From a virus: a stretch of DNA of 20,616 nucleotides. The stretch's first letter is position 1. Every line of letters starts with the position of its first letter. Position numbers and translations under genes: made by a program. This document shows positions 6,342 through 12,847 of the stretch, one piece after another. Location: positions 1 to 20,616 of IMG/VR virus record IMGVR_UViG_3300045974_000425; one strand, written 5' to 3'. The notes under the pieces were generated by a model, which did no database searches, had not been told where the DNA came from, and saw nothing but the letters and a program-made list of their open reading frames with translations.

Positions 6342-7217
6342 CTACTTCCCGCCCTTCAGCACGTCGCGGCGAGCCCGGTACGCGTCCATGACCTCGGCGT
6401 CGAGCGGAGGCGGCAGCTTCTTCACGTCGCCCAGCGTCAGCACGAGCTGGGACAGCGAGGTGCAGGCGGCGATGCGGTCCCGGAGCGCCTGGTCTACGGC
6501 GCGCTCGTCGTCGTCGGGGTCGGGCACGACCTCGGGTGGCGGCGCGTCCATCGCGGGCGGGTCGATGCCGGGGGAGAGCACCTCGACGGGGGGCGGGGCC
6601 GGGGGAAGCGCCTCGACGCGGGGGGCGGGAGCGGACTGGACGTGGGCTTGCCGGGCCGGAAGGGCCTCGCGCTCCTCGGGCATCTCCTCCGCGATGTAGA
6701 GCCCCGCGCTGTCCTCGGGGAACGCCTTGCGGATGGCGAGCGCCTCGGCGCACTTCGCCAGCATGAGGCGTGGCATCCGCGCCCAGAAGGAGGTGATGCT
6801 CCCGTCCTTCTTCTTCTGGATGAACTCCGACTCGTAGGCCACGCCGACCGCGGCACGCGTCGGGCTCCAGTCCTTGCGGTAGACCCGGACCTTGCAGAAC
6901 TTCCCGGCGTCGTCGGATCCGTACTCGGGCTCGTCCTGGCCGTCGTACTTGCCCGTCCGCTCGGCGATGGAGCGCAGCCCGTCGATGCTCGTCTGGATGG
7001 CCCAGACATCCTCCCGCTTCTGCATGTCCCACCGCTTGACGAAGTAGACCTGGCGGGAGAACGGGTCGAGCCGACGGCGCTTCACGATCTCGAGGAGGAC
7101 CGCCGCCTCCGACTTGGACGCCCCGCCCATGAACTGGGTGAGGATCATCCGCTCCTGCTCGGCGGTGAAGAAGGGCTGGATGGTGTCGGACTGGATGGTC
7201 TGGATGGCGGTGGTCAC
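6342..7217 (-). CDS. bet: Bet/RecT-type single-strand annealing protein
   Basis: 291 residues. The N-terminal 190 residues match the phage Bet family: the segment SEAAVLLEIVKRRRLDPFSRQVYFV, the core ASIDGLRSIAERT-like stretch (here SIDGLRSIAERTGKYDG), and the closing FWARMPRLMLAKCAEALAIRKAFPE. Residues 200-245 are a Pro-rich linker, and the last 45 form a separate helical tail. Bet anneals complementary strands during recombination and replication and usually works with an exonuclease, which is not seen in the window. GTG 7217 overlaps the stop of the Gam/Gp157-like gene (GTGA), a red-type pairing. Family call is confident; the tail is unassigned. Confidence 0.93.
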   Translation of the reverse strand: MTTAIQTIQSDTIQPFFTAEQERMILTQFMGGASKSEAAVLLEIVKRRRLDPFSRQVYFVKRWDMQKREDVWAIQTSIDGLRSIAERTGKYDGQDEPEYGSDDAGKFCKVRVYRKDWSPTRAAVGVAYESEFIQKKKDGSITSFWARMPRLMLAKCAEALAIRKAFPEDSAGLYIAEEMPEEREALPARQAHVQSAPAPRVEALPPAPPPVEVLSPGIDPPAMDAPPPEVVPDPDDDERAVDQALRDRIAACTSLSQLVLTLGDVKKLPPPLDAEVMDAYRARRDVLKGGK

Positions 7218-7792
7218 GGGGTCCTCGGGGGAAGGGTGGGAAGCGGGGACGGCTCGACGGTCATCTCGTCCTTCTCGGACTCGAAACTGGTCCCGGGCAA
7301 AAGGACCCCGTCCTTCTCGAAGCGGGCCTGGATGGCCTTGATCTCGGGCTCGTACTTCACGCGCACGAGCGCGGGGTCGCCGTCCTTGGTGAGGAAGTCC
7401 ATGAGGGCGGCGCGGTCCTCGATGACCAGGCGGGCCGACTTCTTCCGCCACGCGACTTTTCCGGCCAGGAACTCGCGGCTGCGCTTCTTCCCCAGGAGGA
7501 GCACATCCTTGTCGCGGGCCGCTGCCTCGGCGATGCGCCCCAGGAAGAAGGTGATGCGGGGCTCCTCGCGCGCCACCAGCTCGGCCAGTCGGGCGTCGAT
7601 GGCGGCGTGGGCCTGGCGGGCCGCTTCCTGCCACGAGGCGACCGCGGCCTGCGACTCGCCAGCGCAGCGGAAGGCGAACTCGTAGCCGGAGAGGTCGAGC
7701 GGCTTGATGCCCCACGCGCCCTCTCGGGCGAGCGCGTCGGGGTCCACGGGTTCCTGGGTTGCGAGAGCGGCTTCGATGATTGGGAGGGTCAT
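7214..7792 (-). CDS. Gam/Gp157-like protein (possible host nuclease inhibitor)
   Basis: 192 residues. The centre is a long helical stretch (about 45-95), followed by a strand/loop part (GKVAWRKKSARLVIEDRAALMDFL) and the ending VKYEPEIKAIQARFEKDGVLLPG. This layout resembles both Mu-type Gam, which protects DNA ends, and Siphovirus Gp157. I cannot separate them by eye. Its place directly before bet, with a 4-base overlap, favours a recombination role such as inhibiting host exonucleases. The C-terminus is acidic/Pro-rich. ATG 7792 overlaps the upstream stop (ATGA). Confidence 0.7.
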   Translation of the reverse strand: MTLPIIEAALATQEPVDPDALAREGAWGIKPLDLSGYEFAFRCAGESQAAVASWQEAARQAHAAIDARLAELVAREEPRITFFLGRIAEAAARDKDVLLLGKKRSREFLAGKVAWRKKSARLVIEDRAALMDFLTKDGDPALVRVKYEPEIKAIQARFEKDGVLLPGTSFESEKDEMTVEPSPLPTLPPRTP

Positions 7793-7875
7793 AGGGACAC
7801 CAGGACGGCGATGACGGTGAAGACGAAGGGAGTCGCCCAGAGGATGTAGATCACCTCGTCGCGCTCGAGCTTCAC
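7789..7875 (-). CDS. 28-residue membrane peptide
   Basis: Short frame starting at GTG 7875: a charged N-terminus (MKLERDEV) and one hydrophobic span (YILWATPFVFTVIAVLVSL). Both ends overlap neighbours by 4 bases (GTGA upstream, ATGA downstream), matching the operon's pattern; without it there would be an 80-base gap. Probable ribosome-site sequence is poor (ACGAGG). Function unknown. Confidence 0.5.
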   Translation of the reverse strand: MKLERDEVIYILWATPFVFTVIAVLVSL

Positions 7876-8051
7876 GGGGACCTCGTGATGACGGCGCCGA
7901 GGATGGCCGCGCCCTGGATGGGGTTGAGCGGCTTGATGATCCCGTCCTCCCAGACCTTGTGGCAGACCCGGAAACAGGCCGGACAGGCGGGGAAGCCGTC
8001 GAACTCCTTGGTCGCGGGCTCGCCGCAGCCGTAGCACTTGCCCTTGTTCAT
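7872..8051 (-). CDS. Small zinc-ribbon protein
   Basis: 59 residues beginning MNKGKCYGCGEPATKEF. The first 30 residues carry the pairs CYGC and CPAC, with a further Cys-His (FRVCHK), so one treble-clef or ribbon-type zinc site. The rest is hydrophobic/helical (LNPIQGAAILGAVI). ATG 8051 overlaps the stop of the previous gene (CGATGA), and the stop overlaps the next GTG. The similar pattern of 'C..CGEPAT' recurs in the plus-strand gene at 10799. No function can be assigned. Confidence 0.75.
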   Translation of the reverse strand: MNKGKCYGCGEPATKEFDGFPACPACFRVCHKVWEDGIIKPLNPIQGAAILGAVITRSP

Positions 8052-8224
8052 CGCGTCTCCTTCATCTCTTCGTAGGCCCGATCATCGACTGCGCCCTGGA
8101 TGCACTCGGGGCAGGGGTCGTCTTCGCACTCGGCGTGGGGATTCGGCTTGTCGTCGCCGCGCATCTCGTCGTCGTGCTGCCGCTGCTCGCTGGGGGTTGC
8201 TCGGCGTCGGAGTTCGGGGTCCAT
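8048..8224 (-). CDS. Small acidic protein with a Cys cluster
   Basis: 58 residues, hydrophilic and acidic, beginning MDPELRRRATPSEQ. The Cys-rich centre (HAECEDDPCPEC) could bind one metal ion. ATG 8224 lies two bases after the TAG of the preceding gene, and the stop overlaps the next ATG. Longer frames upstream of 8224 read antisense-like Arg/Pro-rich sequence and are rejected. Function unknown; one of several Cys-rich small proteins in this operon. Confidence 0.65.
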   Translation of the reverse strand: MDPELRRRATPSEQRQHDDEMRGDDKPNPHAECEDDPCPECIQGAVDDRAYEEMKETR

Positions 8225-8226
8225 GG

Positions 8227-8508
8227 CTACTTCCCCATCCGGCTGGCGATCCCGGCGTTGGCCTTCTTCATCAGGTCGATGCGGATGCGGAGGGCGTCGA
8301 ACAGGCCGAAGTCGTTGGCGACGAGGGCCGGGAACATCTCGAGGGAGTGGTTCGACAGGCCATCGAACGCCGCCTCGCCCTTCGCCGTGAGCAGGCAGCG
8401 GGCGTGGGCGTAGGAGCGGACGGCGTACTTGACGAGCTGGTTCGTCGTCGCGCTCTGGCGGCAGAACCGGCACTCGCGGTAGTCGGGGATGTAAGGGCTG
8501 GTCGTCAT
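8227..8508 (-). CDS. First gene of leftward operon, small CxxC protein
   Basis: 93 residues beginning MTTSPYIPDYRECRFC. A CRFC pair and HARC (about residues 36-39) form a plausible zinc knuckle. The C-terminal half is helical (LEMFPALVANDFGLFDALRIRIDLMKKANAG). A full AGGAGG ribosome site precedes ATG 8508, as expected for the leading gene of an operon, whereas downstream genes rely on overlaps. It faces the repressor gene across the 138-base divergent control region. Function unknown. Confidence 0.82.
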   Translation of the reverse strand: MTTSPYIPDYRECRFCRQSATTNQLVKYAVRSYAHARCLLTAKGEAAFDGLSNHSLEMFPALVANDFGLFDALRIRIDLMKKANAGIASRMGK

Positions 8509-8527
8509 GTGCTGCCTCCTGGGAAAG

Positions 8528-8557
8528 GGTATACGCCGGGTCGGACAGCGGTGTCTA
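8528..8557 (-). promoter_or_regulatory. Candidate sigma70-type promoter of the leftward operon
   Basis: Read on the minus strand: -35 TAGACA (8557-8552, 5 of 6 to consensus), an 18-base spacer, then -10 TATACC (8533-8528, 4 of 6). Transcription would start near 8521, about 13 bases before the ATG at 8508, just leaving room for the AGGAGG site. The first CTAG of the operator cluster lies inside the -35. This is consensus matching by eye, not proof. Confidence 0.5.
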
Positions 8558-8586
8558 GAGAAACAACTAGTCCCAGATGGGTCTAG
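8555..8586. promoter_or_regulatory. CTAG operator cluster in the divergent region
   Basis: CTAG occurs at 8555-8558, 8567-8570 and 8583-8586, three times in 32 bases, though it is rare elsewhere in this window. The last two form an imperfect 20-base inverted repeat (CTAG-T-CCC-AGAT-GGG-T-CTAG). The site lies between the divergent genes, with the first copy over the leftward -35. The XRE protein encoded next door is the obvious candidate to bind it; this is inference. Confidence 0.5.
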
Positions 8587-8646
8587 CGAGTATCCCCCCT
8601 CGTCTCATGCCTTTACAGGCAACGCGCCATGTGGTAGGGGTTGAGC

Positions 8647-8853
8647 ATGGCCCCGAAGAACGTCCTCGGATCGAACCTCAAGACGATCCGCCTGAAGAAG
8701 AAGATGAAGCAGCGCGTCGTCGCCTACATCGCCGACGTCCAGCCCGCGAACCTGTCCCGCTATGAGAACGGGAAGAAGACGCCGAACCTGGCGACGCTGG
8801 CCCGGCTCTCGAAGGCGCTCGGCACCACGCCGTCGAAGCTCCTCGCAGGGTAG
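8647..8853 (+). CDS. XRE (Cro/CI-type) helix-turn-helix repressor
   Basis: 68 residues, essentially one XRE helix-turn-helix domain. Helices run from NLKTIRLKKKMKQRVVAYIA through the recognition part PANLSRYENGKKTP to LATLARLSKALGTTPSKLL. There is no C-terminal dimerisation or cleavage domain, so it is Cro-sized rather than a full CI. ATG 8647 (with GGTAGGGG upstream) is preferred over TTG 8641. It is the first gene rightward of the divergent control region and likely controls the facing promoters by binding the CTAG sites. A short 13-base gap separates it from the next gene. Phage lifestyle cannot be settled from it, as no integrase was seen. Confidence 0.9.
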   Translation: MAPKNVLGSNLKTIRLKKKMKQRVVAYIADVQPANLSRYENGKKTPNLATLARLSKALGTTPSKLLAG

Positions 8854-8866
8854 CAGGGGCAAGGAC

Positions 8867-9193
8867 ATGAGCCACCAACCGTCCCTGTTCTCCTTCGACT
8901 CGACCGGCGCCGCGGTCGCGCCTCAAGCCCCGGAGCAGACCAGGGAGCTCGCCCGGGTGACCGGCCGCATCGCGGAGTCGGTCCTGCTCTTCCTGCGGCG
9001 CCGCCAGGGGCAGACGTTCCGAGCGGCCGACCTCGCAGCCTTCGTGATGGCCGACTGCGGGGGAGCGCCAGCCAGCGCGGACCGGGTGATGAGGCAACTC
9101 CGAGCGCAGGGCTACATCGACGTCCAGGTCGTGGATCGTGCAGGCAGTCTGTACCGGGTGGCGGCGGCGGGGCAGGGCGATGCCGGTACCTGA
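8867..9193 (+). CDS. Winged-helix-like small DNA-binding protein
   Basis: 108 residues. Residues about 30-100 look like a winged helix: ELARVTGRIAESVLLFLRRR, then the helix pair FRAADLAAFVMADCG and ASADRVMRQLRAQGYI, then the wing VQVVDRAGSLYRV. The first 28 residues are a polar, flexible leader. AAGGA precedes ATG 8867. The end overlaps the replication initiator start by 14 bases. It may be an early regulator or a replication accessory; no named family was recognised. Confidence 0.75.
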   Translation: MSHQPSLFSFDSTGAAVAPQAPEQTRELARVTGRIAESVLLFLRRRQGQTFRAADLAAFVMADCGGAPASADRVMRQLRAQGYIDVQVVDRAGSLYRVAAAGQGDAGT

Positions 9194-9995
9194 GCGGGAG
9201 GGGGGGTTCATCGTCCTGCACCGCCGGCTCCTGTCCTCGGCCGTCTGGGGGCTCCCGGCGACCCAGCGCCAGGTCTGGGTCGAACTCCTGTTCGCGGCCA
9301 ACTGGCGCGACACCGAGGCCTACGTCTCGGGCAAGTCCGTAACCGTCCCCCGTGGGTCCGCGCTCATCACCGGACGCACCCTGGCAGCTCGAGCCGGGGT
9401 GTCCCGGGGTGTCGTTGAGCGGGCGATGAGGGCCTTTCACGCCCTCGGCATGGTGACGTTCACCGACCTCGGTCCAGGGGCTCGTGGCGGGACAACCGTG
9501 CGCCTAGTCAACGTCTTGAATTACCGGAAGTACCAGGACGTGCCCGAGGACGAAGCGGGACAACCTCAAGACCAACCCCGGGACCAACCACGGGACAACC
9601 CCGGGGCCGATCAGAACAAGGGAACAAAGAAACAAGAGAACAAGAAAGAGACTACGCCGCCCGAGGCGGCGCTCCCCGAGGGGACAGACTGGTCGGGGCT
9701 CCTCGCTGCCATGTCCAAGGCCTGGGCCACGAAGTACGACGGCAAGAAACTCGTCCTCCTCGGTAAGGACTTCAAGCCCCTCCGCTCCCTGGTGTGCAGC
9801 CTGACCGATGTCGAGGTCTGGCGCCGCTGGGAGATCTACCTCGCCAACGACGACAAGTTCTACACCGGCCACCCCGTCGCCTTGTTCTGCTCACAGGTCA
9901 ACCGCTTCGTCGTCGCCCCCGCGTCCGACCGCTTCCGCGAACCGTGGGAGGGCGCGTCACCCGTTAGCCCGCAGGACTGGGAGAAAATGCAATGA
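9180..9995 (+). CDS. Replication initiator (lambda O / DnaD-like organisation)
   Basis: 271 residues. The N-terminal part (about 10-115) is a winged-helix replication domain, with signatures FIVLHRRLL, ALITGRTLAARAGVSRGVVERAM and TVRLVNVLNYRKYQ. Residues about 122-165 are a polar, repetitive linker (Gln/Asp/Pro, then Lys/Asn/Glu). The C-terminal 95 residues are a separate helical domain that may recruit a helicase or its loader. No helicase gene is visible, so it probably uses the host's. The linker DNA carries direct repeats and an A-rich tract, a likely origin. ATG 9180 is preferred over 9138. The stop overlaps the next ATG. Confidence 0.8.
   Translation: MPVPEREGGFIVLHRRLLSSAVWGLPATQRQVWVELLFAANWRDTEAYVSGKSVTVPRGSALITGRTLAARAGVSRGVVERAMRAFHALGMVTFTDLGPGARGGTTVRLVNVLNYRKYQDVPEDEAGQPQDQPRDQPRDNPGADQNKGTKKQENKKETTPPEAALPEGTDWSGLLAAMSKAWATKYDGKKLVLLGKDFKPLRSLVCSLTDVEVWRRWEIYLANDDKFYTGHPVALFCSQVNRFVVAPASDRFREPWEGASPVSPQDWEKMQ
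9557..9653 (+). other. Putative replication origin inside the initiator gene
   Basis: Four direct repeats with the core GGGAC(C)AACC begin near 9557, 9569, 9580 and 9592, spaced 11-12 bases. They are followed by a purine-rich, AT-richer tract at 9614-9653 made of four near-identical 8-base units (GAACAAGG, GAACAAAG, AAACAAGA, GAACAAGA). Iterons next to an easily melted tract in the middle of an initiator gene is the layout of the lambda origin in gene O. The repeats are seen directly; origin function is inference. Confidence 0.55.
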
Positions 9996-10252
9996 CCACC
10001 CACCTCATCGCCAGCCTCTTCATCGTCTCGATCGGCTTCAGTCTCGGCTGGCTCGCCGCGCTCCTCGTCACCGCCAGGGACCACCACCAACTCCTCGAGG
10101 ACATGACCTTCCTCGAGCAGCAATGGCAGTTGATCGACGAGGAGCGCCTCGAGCTCCACCGGGCATGGGCCGAGCACGCGCTCCAGGTCCGGGAGCAGAG
10201 GGTGGAACTCGCGCTCGGAAACCACAAGAGCCTCGCCGGGACACTTTCGTGA
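9992..10252 (+). CDS. Membrane-anchored coiled-coil protein
   Basis: 86 residues with an N-terminal span at about 5-27 (LIASLFIVSIGFSLGWLAALLV) and a helical, charged remainder (QLLEDMTFLEQQWQLIDEERLELHRAWAEH). ATG 9992 and the stop both overlap the neighbours by 4 bases (ATGA, GTGA). It lies between the initiator and RusA genes and may hold replication proteins at the membrane, or play no part in replication. No family was recognised. Confidence 0.75.
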   Translation: MTTHLIASLFIVSIGFSLGWLAALLVTARDHHQLLEDMTFLEQQWQLIDEERLELHRAWAEHALQVREQRVELALGNHKSLAGTLS

Positions 10253-10632
10253 CCGTCTTCGTGGACTACCGCGGCCCGGTCGTCAGCACCAACGCCGCCT
10301 ACCGCCGCCGGGGCGGGCCTCGACTCGGCCTGTACCTCACCCCCGAGGGCGCTGCCTTCAAGCAGGGCCTCTCCCTGGCAGCCAAGCGCGCCATGCGCGA
10401 CAGGATCCGATTCCAGGGGCCCGTCTCCGTCCTGGTGGACTTCTGGTTCAAGACCGCCTCCAACGACGTGGACGGGCCTCTCAAGCTCGTCCTGGACGCC
10501 CTCCAGGGGCACGTCTACGCCAACGACCGCCAGGTCGTCCACGTCAGCGCCGGCAAGCACAAGGCCGACGACCCGAAGTCGGTCGGGCTGTCCCTGACCG
10601 TCAAGGCCGTCGAGAACGAGGACACGCCATGA
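10249..10632 (+). CDS. rusA: RusA-type Holliday junction resolvase
   Basis: 127 residues. It has the RusA pattern: an N-terminal strand and PVVSTNAAY loop, then the catalytic stretch NDVDGPLKLVLDALQGHVYANDRQV (shown in part), with Asp73, Asp75 and Asp93 as the likely metal-binding acids and Lys79 conserved. RusA dimers cut four-way junctions that arise in replication and recombination, fitting the Bet-dependent pathway elsewhere in the window. GTG 10249 overlaps the previous stop (GTGA), and the stop overlaps the next ATG. Confidence 0.92.
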   Translation: MTVFVDYRGPVVSTNAAYRRRGGPRLGLYLTPEGAAFKQGLSLAAKRAMRDRIRFQGPVSVLVDFWFKTASNDVDGPLKLVLDALQGHVYANDRQVVHVSAGKHKADDPKSVGLSLTVKAVENEDTP

Positions 10633-10784
10633 GCCGAATCTCCAACCGCGAACGCGACCGCATCCTTCTCCGCACCGCCGCCCGACTCGAGGGCGCCGAG
10701 GGGCTCGTCCGCGAGCTCTCACGCGTTTGGTGGGGGCGTCTCGTCTTGAAGTGGGCGCTGCGAAGGATCGGAACGGGGGCGTGA
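10629..10784 (+). CDS. Small basic helical protein
   Basis: 51 residues: Arg-rich helices (NRERDRILLRTAARLEGAEG) and a Trp/Leu basic end (WWGRLVLKWALRRIG). ATG 10629 overlaps the RusA stop (ATGA). The Arg content and Trp cluster suggest nucleic-acid or membrane association, but this is weak. No family recognised. Confidence 0.6.
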   Translation: MSRISNRERDRILLRTAARLEGAEGLVRELSRVWWGRLVLKWALRRIGTGA

Positions 10785-10798
10785 CCAGGGAGGCGGCG

Positions 10799-10996
10799 AT
10801 GGATGACCCGAAGCGTTGCTGTTACTGCGGTGAACCGGCGGCGACCTACAAGAAGTTCGACCTCGTCTTCACTCGCGCCTGGTGTCGCGAATGCCTAGAC
10901 CGCATCCGCATTACCGGCGTCGTGGACTGGCACGAATACCCCACCGAGGACGAGGGCATGAACAGCGGCGTCCCGGGTCGCCTCGTCGTCGGTTGA
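10799..10996 (+). CDS. Small zinc-ribbon protein
   Basis: 65 residues (MDDPKRCCYCGEPAATYKKF...). A CCYCG knuckle and CREC form one zinc ribbon, followed by an acidic tail (YPTEDEGMNSG). ATG 10799 has GGGAGG six bases upstream; GTG 10781 is the alternative, overlapping the previous stop (GTGA). The CxxCGEPA start resembles the protein at 7872-8051 on the other strand, so these may be diverged copies. Function unknown. It ends the early rightward gene group. Confidence 0.72.
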   Translation: MDDPKRCCYCGEPAATYKKFDLVFTRAWCRECLDRIRITGVVDWHEYPTEDEGMNSGVPGRLVVG

Positions 10997-11018
10997 CCCG
11001 CCCCGCGACGCCTATACC
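10993..11018 (+). promoter_or_regulatory. Weak candidate promoter for the packaging/structural operon
   Basis: TTGACC at 10993-10998 (including the previous stop) is followed after 14 bases by TATACC at 11013-11018. The spacer is shorter than the usual 16-18, so the pair is weak. The -10 is more notable: CTATACCCT-like sequence also occurs on the minus strand at the leftward promoter (GTATACCCT). A start near 11025 would place the GTG of the small terminase at the very 5' end of the RNA. Confidence 0.3.
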
Positions 11019-11027
11019 CTGTAGGGC

Positions 11028-11462
11028 GTGCCGCTAAACGCCAAACAGCAACGCTTCGTTGCTGAATACCTGAAGGATTTGAACGCGACCCAGGCCGCGA
11101 TCAGGTCCGGGTATTCGCGCAAGACCGCCGCGGCCATCGGGTCCGAGAACCTTTCAAAACCTGAGATCGCCGCCGCAATCTCGGAGAAAACGGAACGCAT
11201 CGCGCAAAAGGCCGAGGTATCAGCGGCTTATGTGCTCTCCAGTTTGCTGAACATCGCCGAGCGATGCCAGCAAGCGGTTCCCGTCTACGAGCGAGTGAAC
11301 GGCGAGACGCTGGCCACCGGGGAGTATGAGTTCGACTCCTCCGGCGCGAACAAGTCGCTCGAGCTCCTCGGCAAGCACCTGAAGCTCTGGACCGACAAGC
11401 AGGAGTTGTCCGGCACCGGCGGCAAGTCGATCTCCATCTCCATCGGTGGGATCGCGAAGTGA
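11028..11462 (+). CDS. terS: Terminase small subunit
   Basis: 144 residues of the Terminase_2 family: LNAKQQRFVAEYLKDLNATQAAIRSGYS (shown in part) is the standard N-terminal helix-turn-helix, followed by AAAIGSENLSKPEIAAAI. The C-terminal part is helical (LELLGKHLKLWTDKQEL). It recognises the packaging site and regulates the large subunit. GTG 11028 fits the family's usual N-terminus, but no ribosome site is positioned before it (AGGG ends one base away), so translation may be leaderless. The stop overlaps the terL start (GTGA). Confidence 0.92.
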   Translation: MPLNAKQQRFVAEYLKDLNATQAAIRSGYSRKTAAAIGSENLSKPEIAAAISEKTERIAQKAEVSAAYVLSSLLNIAERCQQAVPVYERVNGETLATGEYEFDSSGANKSLELLGKHLKLWTDKQELSGTGGKSISISIGGIAK

Positions 11463-12847
11463 GTCAGGCCGACCTCGTCATCAACTACGATGCGCCGCCC
11501 ACCCTCGGGCGCTTCCTCGGCTCCGACGCTCCCGTTCGCCTGGTCATCGGCCCCGTGGGCAGCGGCAAGTCGAGCGCCTGCGCGATGGAACTACTGCGCC
11601 GCGCCCTGGAGCAGCGCCCGGGACCTGACGGCAAGCGTCGCACCCGGTTCGCCGTCATCCGCAACTCCTATCGCGAGCTCGCCGACACCACGGTGAAGAC
11701 CGTACAGCAATGGCTTCCCGACGACCTCGGCGTCTGGCGCATGGTGGACAACGCCTTCGACCTCTCGTTCAACGACATCGAGTGCGAGATCCTGTTCCGC
11801 GCCCTGGACCGTCCGGCCGACGCGAAGAAGTTGCTCTCGCTCGAGCTCACCGGGGCGTACATCAACGAGGCGAAGGAAATCCCTCGCGCCGTCTTCGACC
11901 TGCTCCAGACCCGCATCGGTCGCTACCCCGCGGTGAAGGACGGCGGATGCACATGGTCCGGCGTCTGGATGGACTCCAACCCGCCCGACACCGACGACTA
12001 CCTCTACAAGATCTTCGAGGAGCAGCGGCCCGAGGGCTTCGAGCTCTACCGACAGCCGGGTGGGCGCAGTCCCGAAGCGGAGAACGTCTCCAACCTGCCA
12101 GCGGACTACTACGCCCGCATCGCTCGAGGGAAGAACCCGGACTGGGTGAAGGTCTACGTCGATGGTGAGTATGGCTTCGTCCAGGACGGCCGACCCATCT
12201 ACCCGGAGTACAAGGACGCGCTCCACTTCGACGCGACCGTCCAGCCTATTCCGCGGTCGGACATCACGCTCGGCATGGACTTCGGGTTGACGCCAGCGGC
12301 GGTGCTCTGCCAGCGCGACGCGGACGGGCAACTCCAGGTCTTCGACGAACTCGTCTCCGAGGACATGGGCGCCGTCGCCTTCGCCCGGGAACTCGCGTCG
12401 AAGCTGAAGGGCGAATACTACGGCCGAGGCGTGACGGGATGGGGCGACCCTGCCGGTGAGCAGCGCGCCCAGACCGACGAGCGCACACCCTTCGACGTCG
12501 TCCTGGCCGCTGGGTTGCCCGTCTCTCCTGCCCCGACGAACGATTACACGCTGCGGCGCGAGGCCGTCGCCGGGATGCTCTTGAGGCTGACGATGACCGG
12601 GCGACCAGCTCTCGTCATCGGCCCGAAGTGCGCCAATCTCCGCAAGGCGATGGCCGGCGGCTACTGCTACAAGCGCCTTCAGATCTCCGGGGATGAACGC
12701 TTCCACGATAAACCCGACAAGGGGCGCTACTCCCACGTCGCCGAGGCTCTTCAGTACGCTGCCGTGGGTCTCGGCGAGGATCGACGCGCCGTCGATGGTT
12801 CGCGCTCGTCCATGTCGTTCACCGTTCGCAGGAGTCTTCGCACATGA
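11459..12847 (+). CDS. terL: Terminase large subunit
   Basis: 462 residues. The ATPase part has Walker A at 31-39 (GPVGSGKSS) and a Walker B-type stretch at about 130-138 (LTGAYINEA, with Glu137 catalytic). The nuclease half starts with LGMDFG (Asp274), has another acid in VFDELV (about 297), and GWGDPAG (Asp330). The end carries RYSHVAEALQYAAVG, the usual C-terminal motif. It drives DNA into the procapsid through the portal and cuts it. GTG 11459 overlaps terS, and the stop overlaps the portal start. Confidence 0.95.
   Translation: MSQADLVINYDAPPTLGRFLGSDAPVRLVIGPVGSGKSSACAMELLRRALEQRPGPDGKRRTRFAVIRNSYRELADTTVKTVQQWLPDDLGVWRMVDNAFDLSFNDIECEILFRALDRPADAKKLLSLELTGAYINEAKEIPRAVFDLLQTRIGRYPAVKDGGCTWSGVWMDSNPPDTDDYLYKIFEEQRPEGFELYRQPGGRSPEAENVSNLPADYYARIARGKNPDWVKVYVDGEYGFVQDGRPIYPEYKDALHFDATVQPIPRSDITLGMDFGLTPAAVLCQRDADGQLQVFDELVSEDMGAVAFARELASKLKGEYYGRGVTGWGDPAGEQRAQTDERTPFDVVLAAGLPVSPAPTNDYTLRREAVAGMLLRLTMTGRPALVIGPKCANLRKAMAGGYCYKRLQISGDERFHDKPDKGRYSHVAEALQYAAVGLGEDRRAVDGSRSSMSFTVRRSLRT

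Noticed and set aside
5461-6699. 412-codon plus-strand frame opposite the PP-loop and bet genes
   Set aside because: Low-complexity Arg/Ser/Gly sequence, no ribosome site, and the opposite strand holds recognised families.
11591-12736. 381-codon minus-strand frame opposite terL
   Set aside because: No recognisable domain; terL motifs are clear on the plus strand.
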